The notes below the pieces were generated by a model. That model did no database searches, was not told the DNA's origin, and worked only from the letters and a program-made list of their open reading frames with translations. The position numbers were made by a program, and so were the translations under genes. A stretch of DNA of 64,000 bases from Exiguobacterium aurantiacum (lineage in GTDB: Bacteria; Bacillota; Bacilli; Exiguobacteriales; Exiguobacteriaceae): NCBI RefSeq assembly GCF_024362205.1, contig NZ_CP101462.1, forward strand, positions 1,516,501-1,580,500, written 5' to 3'. Below, piece by piece: positions 41,588 through 49,762 of the stretch (the first letter of the stretch is position 1; each line of letters starts with the position of its first letter).

Positions 41588-42337
41588 CTATAAAAACAGA
41601 TTATGTTCGCGGTATGTGAAATAAAATAATTCGAAATACTCTAGAATGGTTTCTGGGTCATATTCCAATCCTAACAACTCGCTAGACCAATCGAGGCCGC
41701 ACAGCAGCTCATCATCCGACATGTTTGGCAACCAGCGTTCTAGGAATAATTTGACCGGCAACTCGATCACATGATAGTCGGCCCATTCTTCAGCTCGGCA
41801 CGCGAGCGCAAGCTCTCGGGACGAAAAGAATAACAAGACGTCTGTCGCATCGAAATGCGATGGTGCGTACGCCCACCCTTCGTCTTGCTCTGCAGATAAT
41901 CCAAAGACGAGTCCATTTTCCTCGACTCGTTCGCAAAACGTCTCGAGCACATCGCTTTCCGCCTGCTTCACTTCGACGAACGCCTCAAACGAATGCGCCG
42001 CCACCTCGAGTTCATTTATCTCGTGCCACCAGACGTAAATCGTCTTCTGATCGTCTTTCAAAAAGCCGAGCTCATCACCAGATCCATTCGTCGCAAGCGT
42101 CACGAACCCTTCCGGCAACTCCTCTTGTTTCAACTCATTGGCTCTAATCACATCATCCCATGTTTTATTGAAAAAGCGCTCGTCCTTGATCGGATAGAAA
42201 AACCAATCTCCAAGTTCAAACTTGTTCCCATGCCCCCATGCGTCACGCAAGCCGTCTGGGAAGCGTGCCCCCACTTGTTGCTCCACCTGTTCAATCTCTT
42301 CCATCGCAAAACCTGGAAGGTTTGTCTCAAGCCTCAT
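41588..42337 (-). CDS. SMI1/KNR4-like plus DUF2750 fusion protein
   Basis: A 249-aa protein. The N-terminal half (about 1-125) resembles SMI1/KNR4 immunity domains: EEIEQVEQQVGARFPDGLRDAW, then FVTLATNGSGDELGFLKDDQKTIYVWWHE. The C-terminal half (about 135-249) fits DUF2750: GWAYAPSHFD.., ALACRAEEWADYHVIELPVKLFLERWLPNM. SMI1 domains neutralise polymorphic toxins in many bacteria. ATG has GAGGGCGATGAG upstream. It starts the seven-gene minus-strand string ending at 37711. Confidence 0.75.
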   Translation of the reverse strand: MRLETNLPGFAMEEIEQVEQQVGARFPDGLRDAWGHGNKFELGDWFFYPIKDERFFNKTWDDVIRANELKQEELPEGFVTLATNGSGDELGFLKDDQKTIYVWWHEINELEVAAHSFEAFVEVKQAESDVLETFCERVEENGLVFGLSAEQDEGWAYAPSHFDATDVLLFFSSRELALACRAEEWADYHVIELPVKLFLERWLPNMSDDELLCGLDWSSELLGLEYDPETILEYFELFYFTYREHNLFL

Positions 42338-42461
42338 CTCATCGCCCTCTTTCTAACATCAATAACATGAGTATACTGAATTTACAAAAAAGAGGGAATT
42401 GATTCCGGCAAGTTGATTCAATGATTAAACACGATTCTGTATGACTAGACGTGTAAAACGT

Positions 42462-42486
42462 AAAAAAAGACCTGTATATCAGGTCT
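42462..42486 (-). terminator. short intrinsic terminator
   Basis: AGACCTG / CAGGTCT with TATAT loop; on the minus strand TTTTTTT follows. It ends the string that starts at 44864 or part of it. Confidence 0.7.
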
Positions 42487-42500
42487 ATCATCACGAGAAA

Positions 42501-42749
42501 TTATTCGGTTGTACGCAGTAACTTCTTCACTAATTCGACGACGTACCATAGGAACACCGTCACTAACGCAGCCTCGCATGCGCTTACGCCAAGAATAAAT
42601 AATAACGTTCCGACATCTTCGAGCTCGTCAAAACCGAACTGCTCCAATTGCCAATCGTGAACGATTTGATAATAGGTAATCAAGACAAAAGCTACTGGAA
42701 ACACACGCCAATAGAACGTCTTGATTCGCTTCGGTAAATGGAATTCCAT
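42501..42749 (-). CDS. hypothetical small membrane protein
   Basis: An 82-aa protein with two helices (VFPVAFVLITYYQIV and TLLFILGVSACEAALVTVFLWYVVELV), a basic N-terminus and an acidic loop between (LEQFGFDELEDVG). RBS GAGGAGGAG is strong. No family recognised. It lies 57 nt after the beta-propeller-like gene. Confidence 0.65.
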   Translation of the reverse strand: MEFHLPKRIKTFYWRVFPVAFVLITYYQIVHDWQLEQFGFDELEDVGTLLFILGVSACEAALVTVFLWYVVELVKKLLRTTE

Positions 42750-42806
42750 CTGTCTCGCTCCTCCTCATCAGTCAGCACCTTGATATCGTCGACTGTAAAA
42801 TGGTCA

Positions 42807-43583
42807 TCATTCGTCGACGATTCGAACGCCGCTCACTTCATAATCACCGATTTTCATGAAGTGGAACCGTTCGCCCTCCTCTAACCCTCTAGCAGTTCCC
42901 GAAAACTCATCTACAACGTCAGGACGTTTCCGTGCACCGAACGGCCACTTGTACAACAACCCGTCTTTTACGAAGTAGCCGACCTGTCCTTGAATCGTCA
43001 GCGCCGAACTGTCGTGAAGTCGCTTCGGCGTCTTATACTTGTTGAGTCGACCGGTCACATCGATATGAATCAAGTCATACCAAATCGACGGACAGAGCCA
43101 GACCCCGGTTCGATTTGCTTGCAACAATTCGCAGTCGACAATGTTCGGTGGACGTACAAAATCTGACTGATAGCGTTGTAACACTTCACCTGTCCTCGAG
43201 AAACAGACGAGTGCCTCGGTGGATATCCCTTCCCCGAACACCCCTTCATCGGCATAGCCGATCCAAACCCCCGTGTCGTTGACGGCGACCGCTCCGATGG
43301 CGTTGCCCGCATGGAACGAATGAAGTATCGACCCTCGTCCATCGATGACCCAGACATTGCCGGGTGTACCTTCGTGCGTCACATCGACGACGAGAAACGT
43401 TTCTGAATCAAGGAGACGGATGAATGGCGAACTCAAATGAAACGGCAGTCGTATCGTCCGCTCATTCCAATAGACGACCGGGCCATCCTGATCCACCAGA
43501 ACAATCACTTCGTCACCTGATAAATCGGCATCAATTATGCTAAACCCATCCATTTTAAATAACGTCTCAACATGTAGCTCCAT
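42807..43583 (-). CDS. hypothetical beta-propeller-like protein
   Basis: A 258-aa soluble protein rich in beta strands with repeated V-W-x-x-D-G-R-G/V-x-x-x-F-x-x-G units (GNVWVIDGRGSILHSFHAG, then GVWIGYADEGVFGEG), suggesting several propeller blades. No signal peptide and no catalytic motif. RBS GGGAGG precedes ATG. Neighbours are equally uncharacterised; binding or scaffold function is only a guess. Confidence 0.6.
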   Translation of the reverse strand: MELHVETLFKMDGFSIIDADLSGDEVIVLVDQDGPVVYWNERTIRLPFHLSSPFIRLLDSETFLVVDVTHEGTPGNVWVIDGRGSILHSFHAGNAIGAVAVNDTGVWIGYADEGVFGEGISTEALVCFSRTGEVLQRYQSDFVRPPNIVDCELLQANRTGVWLCPSIWYDLIHIDVTGRLNKYKTPKRLHDSSALTIQGQVGYFVKDGLLYKWPFGARKRPDVVDEFSGTARGLEEGERFHFMKIGDYEVSGVRIVDE

Positions 43584-43654
43584 CCAGTTTCACCTCCCAT
43601 ATTCACTGCTATCTTTTTGTTCAATCGAACACGATGAATCGTTTAAACGTTTAC

Positions 43655-44338
43655 TCAACGAGTTAGACGGTCTTGATACTGCTCGAGCCTTCTGCGGAAG
43701 CGGTCAACTTCTTCCGGAGTCACCGAATCTTTCATTCCATAGCGCTCGTCAAAATACGACTTGAAATCGATGTCCGTCAGTTCGATGCGCCATGCCCACT
43801 CTAAAATCGTCTCTGCCGGAAGCCATTTCTTCGTCGGCGGTAACGCCTGATTGAACGCGATGAGAGCGTCCCGAATCGTCACACCGGTCCAAGCCGGTTC
43901 TTCGACACTCGTTATCGAGCTCGGGACTGAATGACGCGAGAACGTCCGCGTCGTGAACGAAGCTGTTTCGTCAGCTCGCTTGCGGTGCTGAAAACGAATG
44001 TTAGCGGCAAAAATCACTCCGCTAAGCAATACACAGGCTAGCAACAACTCCCAATAGAAGATGCCGTCGCCTCGTTCGATGACGGTCGTCACGGAATCAA
44101 TCGTATAATCCAAATAGTCCAGTTTCAGACGAGACTGTTCTTCTTCTTTTGGTATCCTCATCTTTCCTTCGGACGACTCCATCAAATACTCAGATTCTGC
44201 CGGTGTCGGTCGCAACTTCAAGCCCGACGTTGGAGCACGATACCACCATTCCATCAATAAGCTGATAAGACGTATTCCAATGAAGACCGTTCCTACCGTA
44301 AGCACTGCGGTCAAGCCAAGCCGAATCATCCAACGCAT
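43655..44338 (-). CDS. DUF4129-like membrane protein, orphan paralog
   Basis: A 227-aa protein with two helices (LGLTAVLTVGTVFIGIRLISLL and WELLLACVLLSGVIFAAN) and a C-terminal tail of about 70 residues closely parallel to that of the protein at 16616: AFNQALPPTKKWLPAETILEWAWRIEL..DFKSYFDERYG. In such operons this domain accompanies MoxR and DUF58, but here no such gene is near. RBS GAGGAGG precedes ATG. It may serve the MoxR system encoded 26 kb away. Confidence 0.7.
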   Translation of the reverse strand: MRWMIRLGLTAVLTVGTVFIGIRLISLLMEWWYRAPTSGLKLRPTPAESEYLMESSEGKMRIPKEEEQSRLKLDYLDYTIDSVTTVIERGDGIFYWELLLACVLLSGVIFAANIRFQHRKRADETASFTTRTFSRHSVPSSITSVEEPAWTGVTIRDALIAFNQALPPTKKWLPAETILEWAWRIELTDIDFKSYFDERYGMKDSVTPEEVDRFRRRLEQYQDRLTR

Positions 44339-44429
44339 ATTGTCGCCTCCTCGAGGGCTGACTTACATTAATTGTATCATCGGACGTTGTCACTTGGAAT
44401 AATCATCCATCAAAACTCTTGTCATCGTT

Positions 44430-44864
44430 TCACAGAAGATGCATCTTAGCGACCTGACTTGTTGGCCGCAGCTTTAGAATCTCGGTCGCTAATTCGTTCG
44501 CTTCATCATCCGTCATTAATTTGTCGGGAATCGCATTGAAAAAGAGCAAGTATTCCTTTAGATCTATGCGGCTAGAATCAAGCTCGACAGCACGTTTCGC
44601 ATGTTCGTAGGCCCGTTCATAGGCATGAGGATGGTGACAGAACGGTTGGCTCATGAGAAGCGACGCAGCCTCTTCCCAATCCGCAGTCTGCTCAACTTGA
44701 ATCTGATCGCATACGATTTCGTAGACCGCTAAATCATCTGTATTAAACGCAACTTCAAGAAATGTATCTAACACCACTTCGTGAGCGAGCGACTTCACTA
44801 GACGTTGAACGGTCGTTCGGTCATTTGAGAGGATCGCCTTGTGCAGTTGTTTTTTCAGGCTCAT
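44430..44864 (-). CDS. hypothetical helical protein
   Basis: A 144-aa soluble protein made of helices, with TPR-like pairs (ERAYEHAKRAVELDSSRIDLKEYLLFF and ANELATEILKLRPTSQVAKMHLL). No family firmly recognised. RBS GGAAGGGG lies 11 nt before ATG. It is upstream of the DUF4129-like gene on the same strand. Confidence 0.6.
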   Translation of the reverse strand: MSLKKQLHKAILSNDRTTVQRLVKSLAHEVVLDTFLEVAFNTDDLAVYEIVCDQIQVEQTADWEEAASLLMSQPFCHHPHAYERAYEHAKRAVELDSSRIDLKEYLLFFNAIPDKLMTDDEANELATEILKLRPTSQVAKMHLL

Positions 44865-44960
44865 TTGAACGATTGCCCCTTCCTATATAATTTGCCAAAG
44901 CTCTGTTTCCATCTCTTTACGTTACGATTCGTTTCAAGTAAATAAATCCACCTCTTCACC

Positions 44961-44994
44961 TTGACATACTATTCCTTTAGTGTAAAATTACACT
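44961..44994 (+). promoter_or_regulatory. strong promoter with palindrome over the -10
   Basis: TTGACA (44961-44966), 16-nt spacer, TAAAAT (44983-44988). The -10 is embedded in the inverted repeat AGTGTAA-AA-TTACACT (44979-44994), a likely operator for an unknown repressor. Confidence 0.65.
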
Positions 44995-45040
44995 TGTAAT
45001 TAAATGTAAATATAACCCTCATCCAGAAAGGGGTGTCCTG

Positions 45041-45487
45041 ATGGGCAATCCAAAGAAATGCCTCATCGTCTTGTCATCGGTCTATATACTCGCGTTCATC
45101 GTGAACCTGATTCCATCCATCATGTTCCCTGATGCGACGATTCAGCCGATTCATGCGGTCGCCTCCTGCTTACTGCTCGCTTGCATGTTCGGGACGTGTT
45201 TATTACGGAATCGTGTCGCCAAACTATTAATTATGGCTATTCTGTTCGCAAGTGTGACCGTGTTCACCTTGAACAGCTTCGAAACATATATGTATGACAT
45301 CGTGGTGTTGGACGCTCTGTTCGCGATTCAGTATCCGCTCTATATTTTGTTCGTGACGCCCCTGTTCGGCCTCAACTTCTTTCTGAACGTCAATCCCGAG
45401 TACGTCGCGTTGCTCGTCTTTTTTATTGCGATTTTGTTGCTTATCGTTCATGAAGTAGCGGTGACGAAGTTTAGCCAAGTCCATTAA
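45041..45487 (+). CDS. hypothetical four-helix membrane protein
   Basis: A 148-aa protein with four transmembrane helices and short loops; the N-terminus KKCLIVLSSVYILAFIVNLIPSIMF and the C-terminal YVALLVFFIAILLLIVHEVAV are the clearest. No family recognised. The RBS is AAAGGGG, 8-9 nt before ATG. It has a near-consensus promoter overlapped by a palindrome, so expression is probably repressible. Confidence 0.65.
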   Translation: MGNPKKCLIVLSSVYILAFIVNLIPSIMFPDATIQPIHAVASCLLLACMFGTCLLRNRVAKLLIMAILFASVTVFTLNSFETYMYDIVVLDALFAIQYPLYILFVTPLFGLNFFLNVNPEYVALLVFFIAILLLIVHEVAVTKFSQVH

Positions 45488-45513
45488 ATTTTCGCAACCA
45501 TAGGAGGAACCTT

Positions 45514-45915
45514 ATGCACTTCTATATCGGCTCACGCTTCGCAAACATCGAGCGAGTGAGAGAGCTGCGTGATACTCTTCTCTCTCAAGGTCACACGCAT
45601 ACATACGACTGGACGACGAACGACCGCGCCACGACACTTGAAGACTTGCGAGTCATCGGCACGAGCGAGTTCGAGGCCATCAAGGCTTCGGACTTCGTCG
45701 TCATCTTACTGCCGGCGGGCAACAGCAGCCATGTCGAGCTCGGGATCGCCCTCGGTGCAGGTGTGACGGTGTTCATACATGATGCCACAAATCGCTTCGA
45801 CGATTTTGAGACGACGAGCACGTTCTATCATCTACCCCACGTCATCCAATTGACCGGATCGCTCGAGGACGTGCCTCGGAACATCACCGCCCACTTTGCC
45901 GGTAAAACGCGTTAA
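45514..45915 (+). CDS. nucleoside 2-deoxyribosyltransferase-like protein
   Basis: A 133-aa cytoplasmic protein with the nucleoside 2-deoxyribosyltransferase fold: FYIGSRFANIERV at the N-terminus and ASDFVVILLPAGNSSHVELGIALGAGVTVFIHD, the conserved segment whose Glu is the nucleophile in true enzymes (here E in HVELG). Such proteins transfer deoxyribose between bases or act as TIR-like nucleotide hydrolases. RBS AGGAGG is 6 nt upstream. It follows the membrane protein by 26 nt. Confidence 0.78.
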   Translation: MHFYIGSRFANIERVRELRDTLLSQGHTHTYDWTTNDRATTLEDLRVIGTSEFEAIKASDFVVILLPAGNSSHVELGIALGAGVTVFIHDATNRFDDFETTSTFYHLPHVIQLTGSLEDVPRNITAHFAGKTR

Positions 45916-46082
45916 GCTAATTATTCGTTTCTACACATTCGACAGCTATCTGGCTCTAACAAAAAGTATATCTCATCCTCTTTGTCCAATCTATGGAAAG
46001 AAAGCGAGCCGGATAATCAATTATATAAAATTTTGAAATCGATTGGATTTATCTGGTACATCAATCATTTTTGTGACATACT

Positions 46083-46103
46083 GTTCAAAATCTACTTTTG
46101 AAC
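46083..46103 (+). repeat. inverted repeat next to the MFS gene RBS
   Basis: GTTCAAAA-tctac-TTTTGAAC, eight perfect pairs, abutting the GGGGACG RBS. It could be an operator or an mRNA hairpin limiting translation of the transporter. Confidence 0.45.
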
Positions 46104-46110
46104 GGGGACG

Positions 46111-47340
46111 ATGGAAATGCGTACTTGGAAACAACCTTTACTTTTACTTGCTGGCGTCGGCATCTCGAACCTTGGGGCCTGGGTGTACTTCATCGCCCTC
46201 AACTTGATCGTCCTCGAGATGACGCAATCGCCGTTCGCCGTGTCGGTCCTCTACATCCTCGTCCCGCTCGCGGCCCTATGCGCGAATGTTTGGTCAGGCT
46301 CGGTCATCGACCGCACCGACACGCGCCGCTTGATGATGTGGCTCGATGCGCTCCGTGCCGTCGTCGTCTTCAGTCTCGCTTTCACCGACTCACTCGCGCT
46401 CATCTATGTGCTCGTGTTTGGATTGAATATCGCGAGCTCCGTCTTCGAATCGGCCTCCCTCGTCTATATGACGAAACTCGTCCCAAGCGCTGACCGGCAA
46501 CGGTTCAACGCGCTCAAGAACTTCGTCCAATCGGCCGGGTTCATCTTAGGACCGGCCATTGCTGGGCTTTTGTTCATGATTGGCAGCCCGACGTTCGCCA
46601 TCCAGTTGAACGCGCTGGCGTTGCTCGTGTCCGTCGGGATTCTCGCATGCTTACCGAGGCTGTTCACGGCCAGCGAGGAGGTCGAGGTATTCAGCCTGCG
46701 CATGATTATCGAGGACTGGAAGACGGTCGTCCGGTTCGCGTCGACCATGCGTTACGTGACGCTCGTCTATGGTCTATTCTGTGTCATGACGATTTTCATG
46801 TCGGGGCTCGACTCACTCGAGGCGTCGTTCGCGACGCAAGTGCTCGGTTTCTCCGAGAGTCGATACGGCTTTCTCGTCAGTGTCGCCGGAGCCGGGATTA
46901 TCGCCGGCTCCATCATCAATGCGACGTTCAGCGCTCGGATGACGTTACCGTTCTTAATCAGTTTCGGCGCCATCCTAACACCTGTCGGCTATCTCGTTTT
47001 CGCCTTCTCGGAATCGTTCGTGCTCGCATCCGCCGGGTTCTTCCTGCTCACGTTCGCCCTATCGTTCGCGAACACAGGCTTCTTGTCCTTTTATCAGAAC
47101 AACGTGCCGACCGAACTGATGGGCCGCTTCTCGGGAGTGATCAATGTAGTCGAGTCCATCCTCATCATCGGGTTGACGTTTGGCATCGGCCTCCTCGCTG
47201 AATATGTCGGGATTCGTTCGACATATGTCGCCTTCTCACTCGCTTTCTTACTTGTTGGCTTGGTCACGGTTCGGGTGGTGATAGAGCGATCGAGACAAGC
47301 TTTGTATACGTCAGCTCTACACGAGGAGCAAGCATCCTAA
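46111..47340 (+). CDS. MFS transporter
   Basis: A 409-aa major facilitator with twelve hydrophobic segments. The loop 2-3 motif is degenerate (WSGSVIDRTDTRRLMMWLD). Close relatives of this layout, with AVSVLYILVPLAALCANVWSG and FARSLVYMTKLVPS-like stretches, are the MFS_3/bacilysin-type drug exporters; the exported substrate is unknown. Two ATGs (46111 and 46117) are possible; GGGGACG is a weak RBS. The gene is preceded by a hairpin and followed by a terminator. Confidence 0.85.
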   Translation: MEMRTWKQPLLLLAGVGISNLGAWVYFIALNLIVLEMTQSPFAVSVLYILVPLAALCANVWSGSVIDRTDTRRLMMWLDALRAVVVFSLAFTDSLALIYVLVFGLNIASSVFESASLVYMTKLVPSADRQRFNALKNFVQSAGFILGPAIAGLLFMIGSPTFAIQLNALALLVSVGILACLPRLFTASEEVEVFSLRMIIEDWKTVVRFASTMRYVTLVYGLFCVMTIFMSGLDSLEASFATQVLGFSESRYGFLVSVAGAGIIAGSIINATFSARMTLPFLISFGAILTPVGYLVFAFSESFVLASAGFFLLTFALSFANTGFLSFYQNNVPTELMGRFSGVINVVESILIIGLTFGIGLLAEYVGIRSTYVAFSLAFLLVGLVTVRVVIERSRQALYTSALHEEQAS

Positions 47341-47371
47341 TGCGGTTATAGTTTTGGCGAAACAACAGAAA

Positions 47372-47403
47372 AAGCCGATTGAGACCATTCTCTCAATTGG
47401 CTT
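47372..47403 (+). terminator. terminator of the MFS gene
   Basis: AAGCCgATTGAGA / TCTCAATtGGCTT with one mismatch, loop CCATTC; the T-tail is weak (ATTATAA). Confidence 0.6.
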
Positions 47404-47882
47404 ATTATAACGTTTGAGTCATCTGATCAATGTGTTCTTCTACCACAGCAATAAGGACATCCGGACGATCTAAATGGCATACGATGATTGTTCCGCAATC
47501 ACCAGCTGGCTAGTCGTCGAGAGCATCGCTTGTTCACAAAATGAGTTGATGCCACGTTGCTTCAAAAAGCGTTAACTCTGATTGTGGAAAAACCGTTTAA
47601 CATACCTTGTTCGACTTTGAGGAGACGGACGCGATGAAACGAATCTGTTCGGGCGAATCGATCGGCACGCTGATTCACGATAGCCAGACTGACTTCGCCA
47701 CATAACTAACGACACCACTCGAAGAACACACTCGCCCCGATTCAAAAAACGAGCTCGTTGTTCCAGTCTTATGTTTTATAATGAAGGTGACGGACACCTT
47801 TGATTGGTTATTTCGCATATATAGCGGGTAATTGAGGAGGTGGCTCATCGCGAGCCGACTCAAAACAGATGGAGGGGTGAAC
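47404..47882. other. gap with coding-like fragments, possible decayed gene
   Basis: This 480-nt stretch has no intact gene. On the minus strand, short segments in different frames look protein-like: AGDCGTIIVCHLDRPDVLIA ending at about 47410, then RFLKQRGINSFCEQAMLSTT, then SLAIVNQRADRFARTDSFHR. They cannot be joined without frameshifts, which suggests an old pseudogene. A 23-aa plus-strand ORF at 47634 has an RBS but no support. The right end holds TATAAT near 47777 and the RBS of the next gene. Confidence 0.4.
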
Positions 47883-48719
47883 ATGAAGCAATGGACTAAT
47901 GAATCGACTTATTTGTTCGGGCTCATCGCTTGTATGATTGTCGGCACGATGGCATACACCGTCCTTTTGTTCGAAAGTAACACCGGCCTTCTCGGCTACT
48001 TGATTTTACCTGCCATCGTCTTATCTTCCCTCATCTTCGGGAGGCGGGCCGGGCTGACTTTGTCTGTCACGCTCCTCCTCTTTTTATTCATCTATTTCCG
48101 ATGGTTCGCGTCCATCTATGAAGCAGGAAACGTTCAGTTTTTCAACAGCAGAGGCATCAGTTTTACGATTCTGCTGCTCGTCATGTCCGTCTTGTCCGGC
48201 CTTGTTCATCAACTCGTGAAGAACGTGCAGCTGTCACGGCTCGAGTTAGAAGAGCGGGCCCAACAGCTCGTGGCCGTTGACCCTGAGACGTGGCTCGATA
48301 ACGCCGAACGGTTTCGGATGGACTTGACTGCAGAACGCGATCGCCTCATTCGCCACGGTGACGCCTTCACGGTGTCGTTCATTCAAATCCATGAGCTGAG
48401 ACAGTTCGAGGAACGGTTTGGACGGACCGAGTATGAATGGTTCTTGAACTACTTCAGCGACGAGCTTCACCTGGCCACGAGACGAACGGATCATAAGTAT
48501 CGCGTCGCCCTAGACACGTTCGCTATCATCTATCCTCACACATCCCTTGAGGCCGCCCGTTTCGTCCATGACCGGATTTGCCCGTTACTCGAACAGTATG
48601 AACTTCAAAGCGGTGAACACGTGTCGTTGTTACATGAGGATACGTTCTATGACGTGAATCGAGAAAATGGAAATGAGGTCGTCGACGAAATCGTTACGAA
48701 CATGTCCACGTTCAGTTGA
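47883..48719 (+). CDS. membrane protein with degenerate GGDEF domain
   Basis: A 278-aa protein. Four helices in the first 110 residues are followed by a GGDEF-like domain (about 130-270): DPETWLDNAERFRMDL parallels the DxLTGLxNRRxF start of diguanylate cyclases, FTVSFIQIHELRQFEERFG parallels FSLxxIDIDxFKxxND, and AIIYPHTSLEAARFVHDRI parallels the end. The signature GGDEF itself reads ALDTF, so the domain should not make c-di-GMP. ATG 47883 has GGAGGGG; an earlier in-frame TTG at 47832 is possible. It overlaps the convergent gene by 8 nt. Confidence 0.65.
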   Translation: MKQWTNESTYLFGLIACMIVGTMAYTVLLFESNTGLLGYLILPAIVLSSLIFGRRAGLTLSVTLLLFLFIYFRWFASIYEAGNVQFFNSRGISFTILLLVMSVLSGLVHQLVKNVQLSRLELEERAQQLVAVDPETWLDNAERFRMDLTAERDRLIRHGDAFTVSFIQIHELRQFEERFGRTEYEWFLNYFSDELHLATRRTDHKYRVALDTFAIIYPHTSLEAARFVHDRICPLLEQYELQSGEHVSLLHEDTFYDVNRENGNEVVDEIVTNMSTFS

Positions 48720-49734
48720 ATATCGCTCGATAAACATCCCCAATCAGACCATCCATTTGGTGCACCCCTAACTCTGCATTCGTCATGATGATCAGTGATT
48801 TTCCGATGTATGGATACGCCACGATCATGCTTTGAAAACCAATCCCCCAGCCGAGCGACGACAGTTCGCGCCGTTTTTGTTCCCCATCGAGAAAGACACC
48901 GAGTCCGATGAACGGGTTGGACGACGAACCAGACAGCATGTCTTCTAACGTCCGATCAGACAGTTTGCGACTGTTCCCTTTCACCGCCTTCATCAGTTCG
49001 ACAACGACGCGCGACAAATCCTCTGTCGTCGTCCATAGCCCGGCCGCCGCTGGATATGGATAGTGCGGGATGATGGGCGCAACGGGATGGCCGTGCTTGT
49101 CGTGGCCGCTCGCGAACGTCACACGCTCCACCTCCAAGTCATACCCACTTGCATGGATACCGAGCGGGACGAACAGCTCGTCACGCATCACATCCGCGAA
49201 CTGGCGCTTCATGACGTCCTCAACCAACAGTTGAATCACACAAAATCCAGCGTCTGAATAATGAAACGTTTGGCCCGGCTCGCCAGTCACCTGAACCGGT
49301 CCGTCGTGATATGGCGTGTTTCCGCTCAATAAAGCGGTCATCGACGGACGTCCGAACGTGACATCGAGTTCTCCAAAACTGTCCGTCGCATCGATGACCC
49401 CGGACTCATGACGCAATACTTGACGCAACGTCACCTCGGATGGTGTCGAGACAACATCCTTTAGTTGCCACGAGACGAGCCGGTCATTCACCGGAACATC
49501 TAACGCTAACTGACCCGTTTCGACCAACTTCATAACGAGGACACCGGTCAAAAACTTACTCATCGAGCAGGCATTGAAGCGCGTGTCCGCCGTCACGGGT
49601 TGACCGTTCCCTGTCGCTACCGTGCCGAACTGTTTAGAGTCCATCAGTTGCCCATGTTCAAGCCAGGCGATACTACAACCCGGCACGCGATGATGTTCCA
49701 TCCGCTCCTTGATATACCCTACATCTAACGGCAT
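48712..49734 (-). CDS. serine hydrolase, beta-lactamase family
   Basis: A 340-aa class C beta-lactamase-related hydrolase. The catalytic SxxK is S57-M-S-K60, the YxN-type motif is HYSDAG (Ser in place of the central residue, Asp in place of Asn), and the third motif is near GWGIGFQSM. There is no signal peptide, so it is cytoplasmic and more likely an esterase or peptidase than a resistance enzyme. ATG 49734 is preceded by GAGGAAGAGGG. It begins 28 nt after the HAD remnant. Confidence 0.88.
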   Translation of the reverse strand: MPLDVGYIKERMEHHRVPGCSIAWLEHGQLMDSKQFGTVATGNGQPVTADTRFNACSMSKFLTGVLVMKLVETGQLALDVPVNDRLVSWQLKDVVSTPSEVTLRQVLRHESGVIDATDSFGELDVTFGRPSMTALLSGNTPYHDGPVQVTGEPGQTFHYSDAGFCVIQLLVEDVMKRQFADVMRDELFVPLGIHASGYDLEVERVTFASGHDKHGHPVAPIIPHYPYPAAAGLWTTTEDLSRVVVELMKAVKGNSRKLSDRTLEDMLSGSSSNPFIGLGVFLDGEQKRRELSSLGWGIGFQSMIVAYPYIGKSLIIMTNAELGVHQMDGLIGDVYRAIFN

Positions 49735-49762
49735 ACTCCCTCTTCCTCTCCTAAAGCTCAAT

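Noticed and set aside
46647-47201. 184-codon ORF inside the MFS gene
   Set aside because: Same strand, other frame; Arg/His-rich shadow without RBS or homology.
47634-47705. 23-aa ORF with RBS (GAGGAG) as a small gene
   Set aside because: No hydrophobic or conserved pattern, no promoter or terminator, and it lies opposite gene-decay fragments.
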